Shown here piece by piece: positions 46,711 through 58,842 of a DNA stretch of 64,000 nucleotides (position 1 is its first letter; each line of letters starts with the position of its first letter). Position numbers and translations under genes: made by a program. The DNA is taken from positions 1 to 64,000 of the forward strand of contig LLEY01000144.1 in NCBI GenBank assembly GCA_001414485.1. The letters are read 5' to 3'. This DNA comes from Calycina herbarum. Taxonomy: Eukaryota; Ascomycota; Leotiomycetes; Helotiales; Pezizellaceae. Under the pieces are notes generated by a model. It searched no databases and was not told the origin of the DNA. It saw nothing but the letters and a program-made list of their open reading frames with translations.

Positions 46711-49286
46711 GGGGTGGTTCGACTTACTTCGACTCAACAAACTAAGCGAGTGAACTGGGGGGAGACAGCACTGCAGATCTTTCGATTCGTCACACATTGA
46801 TTAGCATCCTTTCGTCGATACCACTTCACCAACGCGCCTTACCTTGTTGCCCACCATTCAGCACTCTTGTAGGAATACGCATACGAAACATCACAGCACA
46901 CACAACAACATCACCACTGAATCGTCGTCCAGTCCATCACCGGGTTCACCAAAAAAGTTATTGATTTCTTTCTCATTTTTTTCTCATTTTCCATATTTTC
47001 TCATCTCATTTTGTGGGTGGGATCAGCATTTTCGAGTTGCATTTAATGGAAAAAGTTTAGGCGGGCGTGTTTGTATTTTTCGATGTGGATTTGGGTTTAG
47101 GTTTTCTTTTCAGGCTCGAGGAGGGGCAAAGTTTCCTTTTTTGTTTTTGATCACTTATTTGCATCTTGTGGAGCGGGTAGTTTGGGAGTTTCTTGTTTCT
47201 TGTTTGATATTTTTGAGGATACGTTGAGGGGATCTGAGATGCGGAGAGAGGAGGGCGAGGGAATCCTTTCTCATGCCTGGGATTGAAGATTCAATTGAGC
47301 GAGAATGAGACTTCACAGAATCTGGCGAATGAGGCATATGAGAACAACGTGGGAATGGGAGAAGGAAACATGCTTGCCTTGAAGTGGATGATGAAAGTAC
47401 CTCGCTACGGAGAGAGGAGAAAGGCGGCGAGGAGGTTGAATAGCTAACTCGTAGCTCATAGCGATTCTGCATTCTAAGGAGTACAGAAAAGAGGAATTGA
47501 AATCGTTGATCTTACCTTGATTCCGTGGTTAATGATTTTTTTCAATCGCTGGGAATCTGGGCGTGGATGAGGCTGGGATGGATGGGATCGCGCCTTCCCA
47601 AGTTTCAATACGGTAGAACGCTGATGGTCCAAGTGCCTGCCTCTGGATCGTGCTTGCCTTTTGTAAATTATCCACCCAAGGTATTTCTGGGACGGGAAGG
47701 CGTAGGCGGCTTGACTGCAACGCCTTGATCCATTTCGAAAGTCCGAACAACGCCCTTTGCTTGCCCAAGTTCCGTCTTTCCCCCATCGTTTCCCAGAATG
47801 TTAAACTTGCGTGGAGGAGAAAATGTTGAGGAGAGTTCACTTTGCTGTTCAGGTTAGTTTAGCGGCAACTCCTTTTTTTCTTTTGTTGCCCAATATATAT
47901 CGCATGTGGTATCCTAGGTAACCTAGGTCGCGTCTTTGGTGTTTGTTCTTTTTGATTTTCGCGTTGGGAGAAAATGAGGGCGCGAGGCTGGGATCGTGGT
48001 TGAGGGTTGAGGGTTGAGGGTCTGAATGAGGAATTGAGAAACTTTTGAGGTTGTGATGATTCAGATAATTCCAGAGCGCGGAAAACTCGTTCAAAATCAC
48101 CGCGAATACCCAGCTCTTGTTCAAGTTTCTGCTTCTTCTTCTGAACTGAGGTTTTGAGTAAGTCACGTGATCGAATGAGTCTAGTTGGTAGGTTTGGGAG
48201 ATGGAACAATTGCTTCTATGGCTTTTGGAAGAGGGGTTTTTGATTTATGAACTGGAGATGGGCGCTTACTCTGTTTGGGATGTCGGTATTGGTCTAAGAA
48301 GAGTTTTTTGTGAGACGAACATAAAATGAATTTTGGAAATTGAAAGGTTAAGGTTAAGAAACGGCAAGTGAAAAAACTGCTCGCCAGGAGCAATGCCTCC
48401 GCTTACTTCTTAGCTAATGCTCCCAAGATGGCATTCCAAGTTCTCGATGCAATGTGTAACCGCGGATAGCTCTCCGAGCTACCCCTGTACATTGCGCCAC
48501 AGTGGCACACCATGACGATCAGAGAACAAACATGACGATCGTCAGCCTGGGTTACAGTACTTCCGTCGCAATCTTCCCAACAACTGGGAATTGGTTGTAG
48601 GTGGTATTGTATGGTAGTATGGTGATTAATTTCAGCTGTGGTCTTCATGTGGCACCAGTGCGACCTGGGAAATGCTGTGCTGATATTGATTTAAGACGTG
48701 CGACTGAGCTCTTCCATTGAGTTCAGGAGTGAAGGAGCTATGTTGTACCCCCGCATTTGGGAAGACTTGGCATATGTAAGTGCATAAGAATTTTAACGAC
48801 GAGCGAAGGCAGGAAAATACATGACGCAACGACAAACGACTGTTTGGAGCTCAGCTGCTTACCCCTCAGTGGAATGGAGAGGGGATATCGAATCATTCAT
48901 CTCCAAATCGAAAACTGAAACTCGATTAGGTTCTCTAACCAAGGTTCTCCTCCTCAACATCACATCATCACCGTCTGCAACGGAGATTGGATGGTGAGGG
49001 TTTGTAACACCAGCCACAGTTCCCCAATCCTTGGTCGATGCGCGTATGCTCTGACTCCTAAGCATGGATATTGGTATTAGTCAAAGAAAGGCAAGGCGAG
49101 CTTATTCTGGTAGAGCAAATGATGCTGCGAACTGGTACATGTGCTACCGTGATTTGCTGGAATCAGAACAAGTGGAGCAGGTTGCGGAAAGCTGATTCGG
49201 TGGCTGCAGCTGGGAAGAGCTTGAACTGGGAGAGCGTTCGAGGCAAGTGCAGTGCAGTGCAATAGCTCCAGAAGTCTCCTCACCTG

Positions 49287-49328
<42 letters not shown>

Positions 49329-49538
49329 TCAGCTCATGTACCTGGGTAGTGCTTTCCGTAACCCGCGTCATTGCTATTACTGCCTTGCGTTACCCCTCTT
49401 TCCTTCCTGCTCTCCCTGAACCATAAGCTTTCCTTTTCCTCTTCGACTTCCCATCCTCTTCGACTTTCTCCCATCTTCTTTGCAAACCACAATCACAATC
49501 TCATCCATTGCATTCTCACATCTACATCTCCATCAACC
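46711..49538. other. Gene-free stretch upstream of rhodopsin
   Basis: No gene supported in 2.8 kb. A near-palindrome CCTAGGTAACCTAGG lies at 47913-47927, three GTTGAGG units at 47999-48020, and a seven-copy CTGCTC repeat at 49287-49328. CT-rich sequence from 49380 to 49480 is probably the rhodopsin leader. Confidence 0.5.
49287..49328 (+). repeat. CTGCTC hexamer microsatellite
   Basis: Seven perfect tandem copies lie about 210 bp ahead of the rhodopsin start. Confidence 0.95.
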
Positions 49539-50599
49539 ATGATTCAACAAGAGAACATCAACCCGGACTGGGTCTACAAGACCAAGTCTTTGCTATTCCC
49601 AACTAGCACGGCCATTGCTCCTGTTCCGACACTTTCTCCTTCTCCAAAGCCAACTTCGAGCATTTCGCCAATTCCAACAGTTGTCCCAACTCCGGATTAC
49701 TATGAGACCATTGGCAATGCAGGAAGCAAGACCCTTTGGGTAGGTGGTTCCAATCCAGGTCAATCGTCACCTACTAACACCCTCCCAGGTCGTTTTCGTT
49801 CTCATGCTCCTCTCAACCATTGCTTTCACAGCTCTAGCATGGAGAGTTCCAGTCGTAAGTTCTCCCCACAGCAGCACAGGGCTATTTTCTCTCTCTAACA
49901 GTTTCCCAGCAAAAACGCCTCTTCCACGTCATAACAACATTCATCACCCTCTTCGCAACAATCTCCTACTTCGCCATGGCCACAGGAGACGGAAACTCCC
50001 TCGCCCAAACCACCATCCACACAGTCCACAAACACGTCCCCGACACCGTAGAATACGTCTACCGCCAAGTCTTCTGGGCCCGCTACGTCGACTGGGCACT
50101 CACCACTCCTCTCCTCCTCCTCGATCTCGCATTCCTCGCTGGTCTTGATGGAGCTAGTATCCTCGTCACCGTCGTAGCAGATCTCATCATGGTTCTCCTC
50201 GGCCTCTTTGCTGCATTCGGTGCGACCGATGGACAGAAGTGGGGATATTATGCGATGGCTTGTTTGGCTTATTTGGTTGTTGTTTATCAACTTGTTGTTG
50301 GAGGTAGACGGGCTGTTGCTGCTAAGGATAAGGGGACTGGGGGACTTTATACTTCCCTCGGTGCTTTCACTTTGGTGCTTTGGACTCTGTACCCTATTGT
50401 TTGGGGTATTGGAGATGGTGCGAGAGTTTGGAGCGTTGATGGGGAGATTATTGCTTATGCTGTTCTTGACGTTTTGGCCAAGCCTGTCTTTGGTTTCTGG
50501 TTGTTGTTTGCTCATCGCAAGGCTCCTGCTGTTGAGGGATGGTGGAGTACTGGGTTGGGCTCTGAGGGTGCTGTTAGACTTGAGGAGGATGGTGCTTAG
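49539..50599 (+). CDS. Microbial-type rhodopsin, proton-pump residues intact
   Basis: Spliced as join(49539..49739,49789..49854,49910..50599), 318 residues. It is a seven-helix retinal protein of the fungal type I opsin family. The retinal lysine is K280 in LDVLAKPVFG. The counter-ions D150 and D276 and the donor-position carboxylate D161 are present in RYVDWALTTPLLLLDLA. This is the pattern of light-driven outward proton pumps such as Leptosphaeria rhodopsin, rather than the pump-less opsin-related proteins that lack the lysine. The N-terminal 60 residues are a Pro/Ser/Thr-rich extracellular tail. The second intron (55 nt) ends at TTTCCCAG; the earlier AG breaks frame. No carotenoid genes are nearby. 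Confidence 0.92.
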
Positions 50600-52117
50600 A
50601 TTCTCTATCGAAGTACCTCGACGTTGGGAAGGGATTAATGTCTCTTCTTTTCATCGGGAGTCGAGTTTATCTTGCATCGATCAAGGATTACTTTACTTTC
50701 TTTTCCTTCAGTCACACAATAAGGTTATTATGCTGGGATAGCATGGGCATGGTTATGGTATGATAGGGAGGTTTCAAGAACTGGTTCACACATTGCATTT
50801 CAAACTGGGAAAAGCATGCATGCATAGGTGTATTTCTACTAATGGAAAAAAATGGATTCTCTTTTTTCTTTGAAATGACCTGGTTTTGAGTGTAATCTTT
50901 TTGGGTTGACTTTTAGTGTGAGACTTATAGGTTCCCTGGGAGGTTAGAGTATAAAACCCCGCCTGTGTATGTTAAGGACGACAGACAACTTGACGATCCC
51001 GAATACTGTGTCATGCTGTGCACCACAGGAAACACTGTACAGTCTAAGATCCAGCCTAAGGTTCTTCTATCCCTTTGGGTTGATTTTTTTAATAAAAAAA
51101 TTGAGCATGATGGTACATGGAGTAGAGGGGTTGATGTGCATTAGGGTAGTGAGTTATGTTTGCTGTCATTTTTTACTCTGCTGTCGTTTTGGTTTAGTAT
51201 TTCTAATTCTTGTGGCAGGGGTTTCTGAGGTTTGTGGTAGATGTTTGGCATCATTTTGAGAGAGAGACGTCCGGTAATCGACGGGTGTGATGATGTTTCC
51301 AAACATCCGCGTCGTAATAGTCGAGTGTCGTGGGCAAGCCAGCCTGGTTTACCATGTGCATAATTTGCACCAGTGTGCGGTGAGATGAATGTTATGCTGG
51401 CTGGATGAGAAGTTTTCCAAGGCTGTAATTCTTTCTCCCCCTTAGTCCCCTTTATGTTTATTGTGGTGACGTATTTTTGCGTAATGATACTCAGGGCTTT
51501 CTTCTTCTTTCATTGTCGAGCTTGGATTGAACTGTCTGTTTAATGAGAGGTGGGTGTTCCAACAGGGGTCTCTAGGCCGCGGGGAATGAAATGATTGAGT
51601 ATTTTGAAAAAACCACCCCGCCATCTTTCTTAGATTCTTGTCTCTGCATTTGTGGATACGATGAATTTGAGTATTAGTAGTTTTCTTTTAACCTTTTCGT
51701 TTTTTGTATACTAGCCCTGATATCAGGTTTTGAGGATATTCTTCATTTTGGGTGAGGTGAGGTGGAGAGCGGAATATACTTTGTACTTCTTTGAACGCTA
51801 TCATTCTGGTTCAGAGGCATATTCAATGCGAACTCGGATATAGTTCCCATGCCTTAGTAGAGCTTTGAGTATAAGAGTTCGCCTTCGGGCTTCCACGCTG
51901 TGGGGAGAGCAAGGGATGCAAGACATGGAGAGATCGTGGTTCCGGAACCCTGTGCTGTAGGAGAAATTTTACAGGCTTGGAAGTAGTTGGGGGAGGGGGT
52001 CTGTCTCTTGAAGGTAATAATACTTCAGTGATGGGAAGGTGTCAGCACCCGGAGTGGGATGTATTGAAATACAATGAGAGGGGTGTTATTTGCTGTCGTT
52101 TTTTATTCTGCCGTCAT
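50600..52117. other. Intergenic, no gene seen
   Basis: Downstream of the rhodopsin gene, no frame with similarity. Two near-identical copies of a 34-38-base motif (TTTGCTGTC(A/G)TTTTTTA...) occur at 51153-51190 and 52085-52118, the second at the edge of the AT-rich island. Confidence 0.5.
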
Positions 52118-52118
52118 T
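51153..52118 (+). repeat. Direct repeat pair (38 and 34 bp) about 930 bp apart
   Basis: Copies at 51153-51190 and 52085-52118 share roughly nine bases in ten. Apart from one missing base, the differences are mostly transitions, as RIP would produce. They might be terminal repeats of a small decayed element or a local duplication. Confidence 0.55.
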
Positions 52119-52860
52119 TATATAAAATACTATAAACACTATACTAGTAGAGAATTTATAACTTTAAATACTTTTAAATAATACATAGAAATTCTAAAAG
52201 CTCGTAGTAAAAGAAAATACTTATATAGTAGAAAATAATCTCTTAAAAGAGTATTAAAATAACCTTAAAAGTTAAATTAATATACTATCTAAGTAATAGG
52301 TTTATTAAATTATATATATACTTATTATATATTCTTCTATTTTATTCTATATAATTTTTCTCTTCTATCTTTTCTTCTACTCTTCTACTCTTCCACTCTT
52401 ATATTCTTCTCTAATTGATTTATATTTATATCTTCTCTATTTCTCTATCTCTTTATTCTCTTACTCTCTAGAAACAACTACTAATATTAGAATCGTAGAC
52501 GTTAAAATCTTTTATTACTTGATATAATATAGTATAGATAGATATTATTTTGATATAGTAATTACTAAGGTTGACGTTAGATAGAAGTAGAAAGACTAGA
52601 ATAGATATATTATTTTTCGTATATGATACTTTAATATCTAGCTCTGATTCACTTTTAATTCTATAACTCTTATACTTTCTTAACTTTAATATTAAATAGT
52701 ATATAAGTTTCTTAACGCCGAGACTATCTAGAAAAAGTGCTTTAACTTATAGTCTTATATCTTTCTAACTTTTAATATACTATTACTGTAATTATTAATT
52801 ATTATACTCTAGTCTATTAAACAGTTTTCAGTATCTAAATTAATAAGTTAAGTATCTGAT
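52118..52860. repeat. AT-rich RIP island
   Basis: About 740 bp of very AT-rich sequence with CpA/TpG almost absent and stops everywhere, bordered sharply by normal sequence. It has the same composition as the subtelomeric elements and is best read as a short, fully mutated repeat remnant. No domain trace is readable. Confidence 0.7.
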
Positions 52861-53523
52861 ACTTGGATTGGTAACATAATTGGCCAATTGTACAATTAGT
52901 GAATAAAGGATAGTAGTTCAGAAGCATTGTCTTCTAATTGGTCCATTTACTTTTCACTTCAAACTGTCGCTTCTCAAAAGCCCCAACTCATCGTTGGGCA
53001 TTTTCTGATGACTCAGAACCCTGAGCCTTTGCCTGGAAAAGTTCCTCAACGTCGTAGCCTCGCGTCTTCCCAACTTTCTCCACACAACCACTTTGTCAAC
53101 AAGCAAAATCCATCACCCACATCCAACCACCACAACGCTCACTGGCTGCGACACAACCATATCTCTTTGTTCTTCATAGCTTGTTTGAGGTAAGGTAGCA
53201 AGCTTACTGTTTGAGGTGCTCCGCCTCGAAACTTCGTGCGTTCGCTAGCTCGCTTCGCAAAGAGAGTCGCGTCCACGTCGACTTCACCATCGACGCTTCG
53301 AGTTTTATTGCGTCTGAGAGAGGTATAAGCGTTTGCTCTTGCCCTTTGTGCTAGTACAGTGTCTCATCGATTGCGCGATCTCTTTTTCTCGATCTCAGCG
53401 GCATCTCGCTTCGCGACCTCAACAAAACAACTTGCAACGAATCCTAACGCCCAAGGCACGATACGATACCATACGACTCAACTCAAAGAGAAGGAAGAGA
53501 AGGAACTCGAAATCTCATTCACC
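52861..53523. promoter_or_regulatory. 5' region of the large disordered-protein gene
   Basis: Normal-composition sequence with an ATTGG (inverted CCAAT) box near 52937. The frame is open above 53524 but has no upstream ATG in the same frame. Confidence 0.45.
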
Positions 53524-56264
53524 ATGCCGCCCAAAAAGAAAGATCTCGAGCCGAAAACACCATCCAAGACATCGAAACGAAAAGACGCTCCTACGACGAA
53601 TGTCTCGCCGCCGTCAAAGAAAGGAAGGTTGAAGAAGGACGGGGAAGTCGGTACAAAAGGATCGAAGGTTAAAACTCCAGCGGCTCCAAAATGTCAACCT
53701 GGTGGGATGTTATTGAATTGGCCACCCGATCCCCCGAAAATGTCAACAACGGTTATAGGTACTTCTGATGGAGAGGAAAGCGGGGTTGCAGTTGAAAGCG
53801 AGGCACGAATGATCAACGGATCACCACCTTCAAGCCCCGAGGCCCTAAAGGAGGGAGTGGGGACTTCTGCGCTCCTGACCGAGCTGGCTGAGTTAAATCT
53901 CGATGCCCCGAAAGCTCCAGAGAAACCAGACAGAGGGCGACCCATGGAATCAATACCAAGAGCGGGTGCTGGAAAGGGGGCAACAAACGTTCAGAAATCA
54001 AAGCCTAGAACTAGACGAGATGTCAAGATTATACCATCCAGCGACGCAGAATCACCTTCTACGGTTAGTCCTACTCAAGAAGGGCCATCGAATACACCAG
54101 TTTCAACTACGCCAAAGAAACCAAGTGTGAAGAGACCAGCACCGAGAACTTCGAGAGCGAAATCGAAAAATGGTAATCCTGAAGCTCCACCTGCTGAAGC
54201 GACTCCCGCACAAGAAGATGCACCACTTTCCTTCCCCCAACAGAAGCCCAGGCCAAAAAAAGCAGCAACAGGTGCCAGAAAAGTCAAAGGAAAATCCGAC
54301 AACATTCCTCGACCATCCGTTGCCGCGCCAGGGCTACCAATCACCCCAAATCAATCTTTCAACGGGACGCTAGTCTCAACGAACGAAGATGCGACACCAA
54401 AGCAAAAGCTTTCTGAAGCCCACAAGTCTAAGAACTCGAATTCGAAGGTTGCAGAAGTTCCAGTAGCCGCACCACTAGTTCCAGTTGTTTACAAAAACAA
54501 AAAGCCATTTAGGAGAATTCAACCCACACCTGTGACCGGGAATACACCACCTCCATCGCCAAAGAGTAGACCAACTCAGCCTGCCCATCCCACACCAGCG
54601 GCTTCACAAAGGCAGACTTCAGAAAAGGAAGCAGGTACTCAAGCGGAGTCTCTCTCGGTGCTGGTGATACTAAAAGCGCCCCGAGTGTACAAGAGTCCTT
54701 ACGCGCCTATTCCGAGGAATCCAATTCCTGTGGCGAAACCAGTCCAAGAGAACGCAATAGCACCAAGATTACCAACTCCTCCAGCACCACAACCTAAGCA
54801 GGAAGAACAAGACGTATCTTCACAAGCTTCGTCTTCACAAGATTCGTCTTTACAGGATTCGTCTTCCCAAATATCGGTCTCACAAGTGCCATCTTCCCGG
54901 TTCTCATCCTTCAAACCTTACCGCAGAAAGGCACTGCCACCAACTCACCTCCCGGGTGGTTTGGGTACCAGAATTCGCGACAAGCCCTTTCCAAAGGGTA
55001 TTTCCAAACCAACTGCACAGCAGATTATCAACATAATCACGCCAGGCGTTCAACGACGTGCTTGGGGTACACCTGCTAGGATTCCCGACGATAAAGCTTT
55101 GGAAATGATTGAGGAGATATTTCAAGCGAAGGCTCTTGAGGGGGTATCTGTGTATGACATTTTGCGATTGCCTATCTATCGGAGCTGGGAGCAGCATAGA
55201 GGGAACTATGATAAGTTGGTTCAGTGCTTGCAAGAGGAGATGGCAGGAGGTGGTAGGGTTGTTCTGGGCGTGAAATGTAAGTGAATTATTTTTGGACTTT
55301 GATAAGTGTAATACTAACGAAAATTTCAGATATCAAGCAAGCATACTCCACGATCTCCAACCCACAACTTAAAAGCGCATATGATAGAACTCTCAAGGTA
55401 CAAACACTAAACCAAGGCCTCATCTCGCCACCTTCCGCCCCTCGTCTCGCAGGACCAATCGAAGGCCCACCCCATACACCCTCCTTCCACGACTTAGGTG
55501 ACGATAGAGGTTCCGGCGTGCAAGGCATGCCAACAATGGCTTTCAGAGTCCACAAGCCCATCCGGATGCCCATGCAAACTCACGCTTCATTCTGGACAGC
55601 CCTCGCTTACGGACTTCGCGGGGATGTAAAATACTGGGTATTTGTCAAAGCTGCAACTTTGAAGTATTGGAACTCCGTTGTGTCAAGTCCAGGGCATCCA
55701 CGACGAGAGGGCTATAAGGTAATGCATGATTATGGCCTTTCAATCGGTGACGCGAGTATGCAAACCCAGCTCGAGGGCGAGTACGATGTCACACCCGAGA
55801 TGTGGCAAGTCGTCGCCGACACATTCGATATCGAACTCTTCACCATAATCAACATCCCCTACTCTCCACCCGTTTCAAGCAAGCCCTCTTCCGCAAAACC
55901 ACCACGACCAACCCTCACAGTAGTCCCAAGAGGTTCCCACAATAGCCGACAAATCTTCATCCTCTTCAATCCTGCAACGCGCGATTACGAACCCGTATTT
56001 CCTGTTAGAAACGTTGGTCGTGATTGGAGGTATGAGAAGCATATGCCTCTTGAGAGGATCGGGGCTCCGCAAGGGGATACGATTGAGAAGGCCGAGAAGG
56101 AGAAGCAGGAGAGTGATACGAGACGATGTCCATTCTTGGAGAGGGATGAGAAGGGAGTTTTTGTTGAGCCGGTCAGTAAGATGGAGGGGTATGAGGGGGA
56201 GATTGAAGCAGCTGGTGCGTTGGTTGGTGGGGGATGGATGGGGGGAAATGGGATGGAATTTTGA
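53524..56264 (+). CDS. Large disordered protein with OTU-like C-terminal domain
   Basis: Spliced as join(53524..55276,55330..56264), 895 residues, first in-frame ATG with context CACCATGC. Residues 1-480 are Lys/Pro/Ser-rich and disordered, starting MPPKKKDLEPKTPSK, with basic runs suited to nuclear import and an S/Q-rich SSSQDSSLQDSSSQ stretch. The spliced junction yields KYIKQAYSTISNPQLKSAYD, which faintly recalls the end of a J-domain. The C-terminal 250 residues (SFWTALAYGLRGD, YDVTPEMWQVVADTFDIELFTI, RQIFILFNPATRDYEPVFP) follow the strand-helix pattern of OTU peptidases. The position expected for the catalytic cysteine is not a Cys. It may be a pseudo-enzyme; function unknown. Confidence 0.7.
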
Positions 56265-56974
56265 AGGAAGGGAATGAGTAGTACGAGAAGTTAATGGAGG
56301 GCCAGGAGAGTGAGGAAGTGGAGGGTGTGTAGAGTGGAATGGAGGGGATCGGATGTTGAATATGCTGCCTCTGATGTGTTGAATATTGTAAATGGCTCGA
56401 TTTAAGATAAGTTTGGCGATGACACGCAGAGAAAGATCTGCACTGCAAAGCTGCTGAGAGAGAACTCAGTCTTTGTATTAGTCTCTCGATAAAAAGGAGC
56501 GGAAAGCTTCGTGTCGTCCAAATCAAAATCAAAATGAAAGATATTGAAAACATGTTCTGGCAAACTGCAAGTGACAGAAACTTGCTTGAGACGTGGTCAG
56601 AAATACGAGGCTGATATTCTCACCCTCTTATTGGCTAAGTGTTTCCGAGTACAAGTAAGCCATTCTTCATCAAGTAAGCTTACTCGTGGCTTACCCGCAG
56701 CATCACGAGTAAGCTACAAATTATTGTTAGCTTACTCAACCTACTATATTGGGGGCCAAAATACAGTTTTTGTAGCTTATCGTTTGTCCGACTTGGGAAA
56801 GCTGTTTGCATTCTCCTTTCCTTTCCGACTCCAGGGGGGAGAGCAATTAAATAGATTGAAGCCAGAACACCATTTATGTATATCCCATCAAATACACAAG
56901 CCAAATTCCCTATCTACAAATCATAACTCACGAATCCAATCATTACCCCACCCCAGTATCTCTTCCTCGCCATT
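56265..56974. other. Intergenic, contains GTAAGC-rich hairpin
   Basis: Convergent-gene spacer. Five GTAAGC/GCTTAC units occur within 56653-56735, including a perfect 12-bp inverted repeat. The frame across 56544-57119 is a shadow. No gene. Confidence 0.5.
56677..56715. repeat. Perfect 12-bp inverted repeat
   Basis: AGCTTACTCGTG (56677-56688) and CACGAGTAAGCT (56704-56715) flank a 15-base loop. It lies between two convergent genes and might act in 3'-end formation. Confidence 0.75.
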
Positions 56975-58145
56975 CTACTCATCCAAACACTTCGTACACC
57001 CCTCACTAACCCCCTCCAAAATCTCCCTCAACTCCTCCCAAACCCTCTCCTGCGTCCTCACCCCCTTCTCACTCCTAACCCAAGCACTCGGTTCCCTAAC
57101 CTCACAATCCACCATATAACACCCATGACTCTCACTCCCCGCCGCAGCAGCAGCAACCAAAGTCCGACTCCCCACCTCCGTTTTCCTCGCTAATATAATT
57201 TTTCCTATCGAAGCGACGATATTGAGAGGGAAAACGGCGTGGCGCATGAGGGCGGATTTACAGAGTCCGGGGGTGAGGGTGTTGATAATTATTTCTGGGT
57301 GCGGGAATGGGTTTGAGGGGGAGGAGGTGGAGGAGGTTGGATTGTGGATTAAGGGGGCGAGAGCCCGGACTATGAGGACATCGAGGAGTTTGGAGGTGTT
57401 GTAGCGGTCGGGTTGGAGAGAGGGGGTGTTTGAGGCGAGGGTTTTGAAGATTTCTCCTGGGGGAGAGTTTTGTTCTTTGAATGCTGCCTTTTTTCCATGC
57501 CAAATTAGCAATCCAAAACTTCCAAGAAATTGAAATTAGAGAAAAAACTTACCTGTTCGTGAGCTTCGCTTGCTACAATTACCAATCTCGGTGGTGTCCC
57601 TCCATGTTTTGCAGCTGATTTCCGTAATATAGGAACCATCAAAAGCGCCATCAAAAACGTAGACAAAACATTAACAGCAATCGTCCTCTCCGTCCCCTCA
57701 ACCAACTCCCACTTTGGAATAGCAACCCCCGCATTCTCAATCACAACATCGATTCTCTCCTCCCTCCCAGCTCTCTCACAGAAAACCTTGACACTTTTGA
57801 AAGAACTCAAATCCACCTCCCATACTTCCAACACTCCTTTTCTACCGGTGGTATGTTCGATATCTGTAAGAGCCGCTTCGCCCTTTGATATGCTTCGACA
57901 ACCTAGGATTACTCGCGCGGCGTTGAGACGGACGAAGTGGCGCGCTGCTTCGAGACCGAGGCCTACGTTTGCCCCGGTTATGAGGATTACTTGGTTTGTA
58001 AAGTCGTGGGTTGGGACGGGGAGCTTTGTGAAGAGTTGGGATTTGAGGAAGGAGACTAGGAAGCCTGGGGGTCTGGAGTTGAAGTGATCAGCTTTGTAAA
58101 TGATGAACTTAGGGACAGGAAGTCGTACAAAGTAAGGGCCGCCAT
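56975..58145 (-). CDS. Short-chain dehydrogenase/reductase
   Basis: Modelled as complement(join(56975..57487,57553..58072,58129..58145)), 349 residues. An NAD(P)-dependent oxidoreductase of the classical/extended SDR type with unknown substrate, related to fungal retinol-dehydrogenase/WW-oxidoreductase-like SDRs. The cofactor motif TGANVGLG starts at T38; NAG (IENAGVAIPKW) and the catalytic Y208-N-T-S-K212 are present. The frame has no ATG near its N-terminus. Splicing a 17-nt exon (ATG context AAAATGG) through GTACGA and an acceptor at TCCAG restores MAALTLPPGFLVSFLKSQLF, matching the family's usual start. That first junction is the least certain. Confidence 0.8.
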
Positions 58146-58842
58146 TTTGCTTGATTTCTGTTTTGAAGTTGAATGAATTGCCGCACAGCGGGAAAATGTA
58201 TATTGATAAATGGTAAATGAAGGATAGAAATACAGAAATGAATATAAAATCAACAGAGCTAGAAAACACGAATCCGCAAAGAGCAATCGTGAGTATTTGT
58301 AGTCAAAACGCGAGAGAGCTCCTCTTGAAACATGGCTGATACTCGAGCTTCGCAACCCACTTTTTACCTATCCCACTCGGGATTTGCAAAAGGATTGGAA
58401 CTTCCTCTGATTCTCGTTCTCGTTTTCTCCATATACAAATTGGTGATGGTGATGTTTGGTACGATCTTCCCGTGGTGTTGGTGACTGCCCCGCGTTCTCG
58501 CGGCTGTGTCCCAGGGTAGTGGGTGAGCCAAGATACAGGGCAGCAGTTTTGGAAATGTTCCGATGGGAATCATTGATCTCTCAGTTAAGGCTTGGGTCCT
58601 CCGTAGATCATTTGAGGAGAAAAGAGATTCTTAATTCGCATTCTGATTTGGGTAAATCTCAAACCATGGCTCAGTTCATTATGAAAAACCCGCCCCCATT
58701 GACAAATAGAGACCCAAACAAGCTACAAATCAAACTCCAAGTACCAACCCATCCATCAGAGGTCTAAAATCCCACCCATTACTCCATCCCATAAATCCTC
58801 CCTTCATTCAACTCCTCATGCTTCCTCTTATCCCATGGTCCC
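58146..58842. other. Intergenic, no gene seen
   Basis: It holds the promoter of the SDR gene and the 3' region of the Pmp3 gene. No supported frame or repeat. Confidence 0.5.

Noticed and set aside
47155..48393. Several 60-115-codon frames on the minus strand
   Set aside because: Low-complexity, mutually overlapping, no similarity, no conserved start context.
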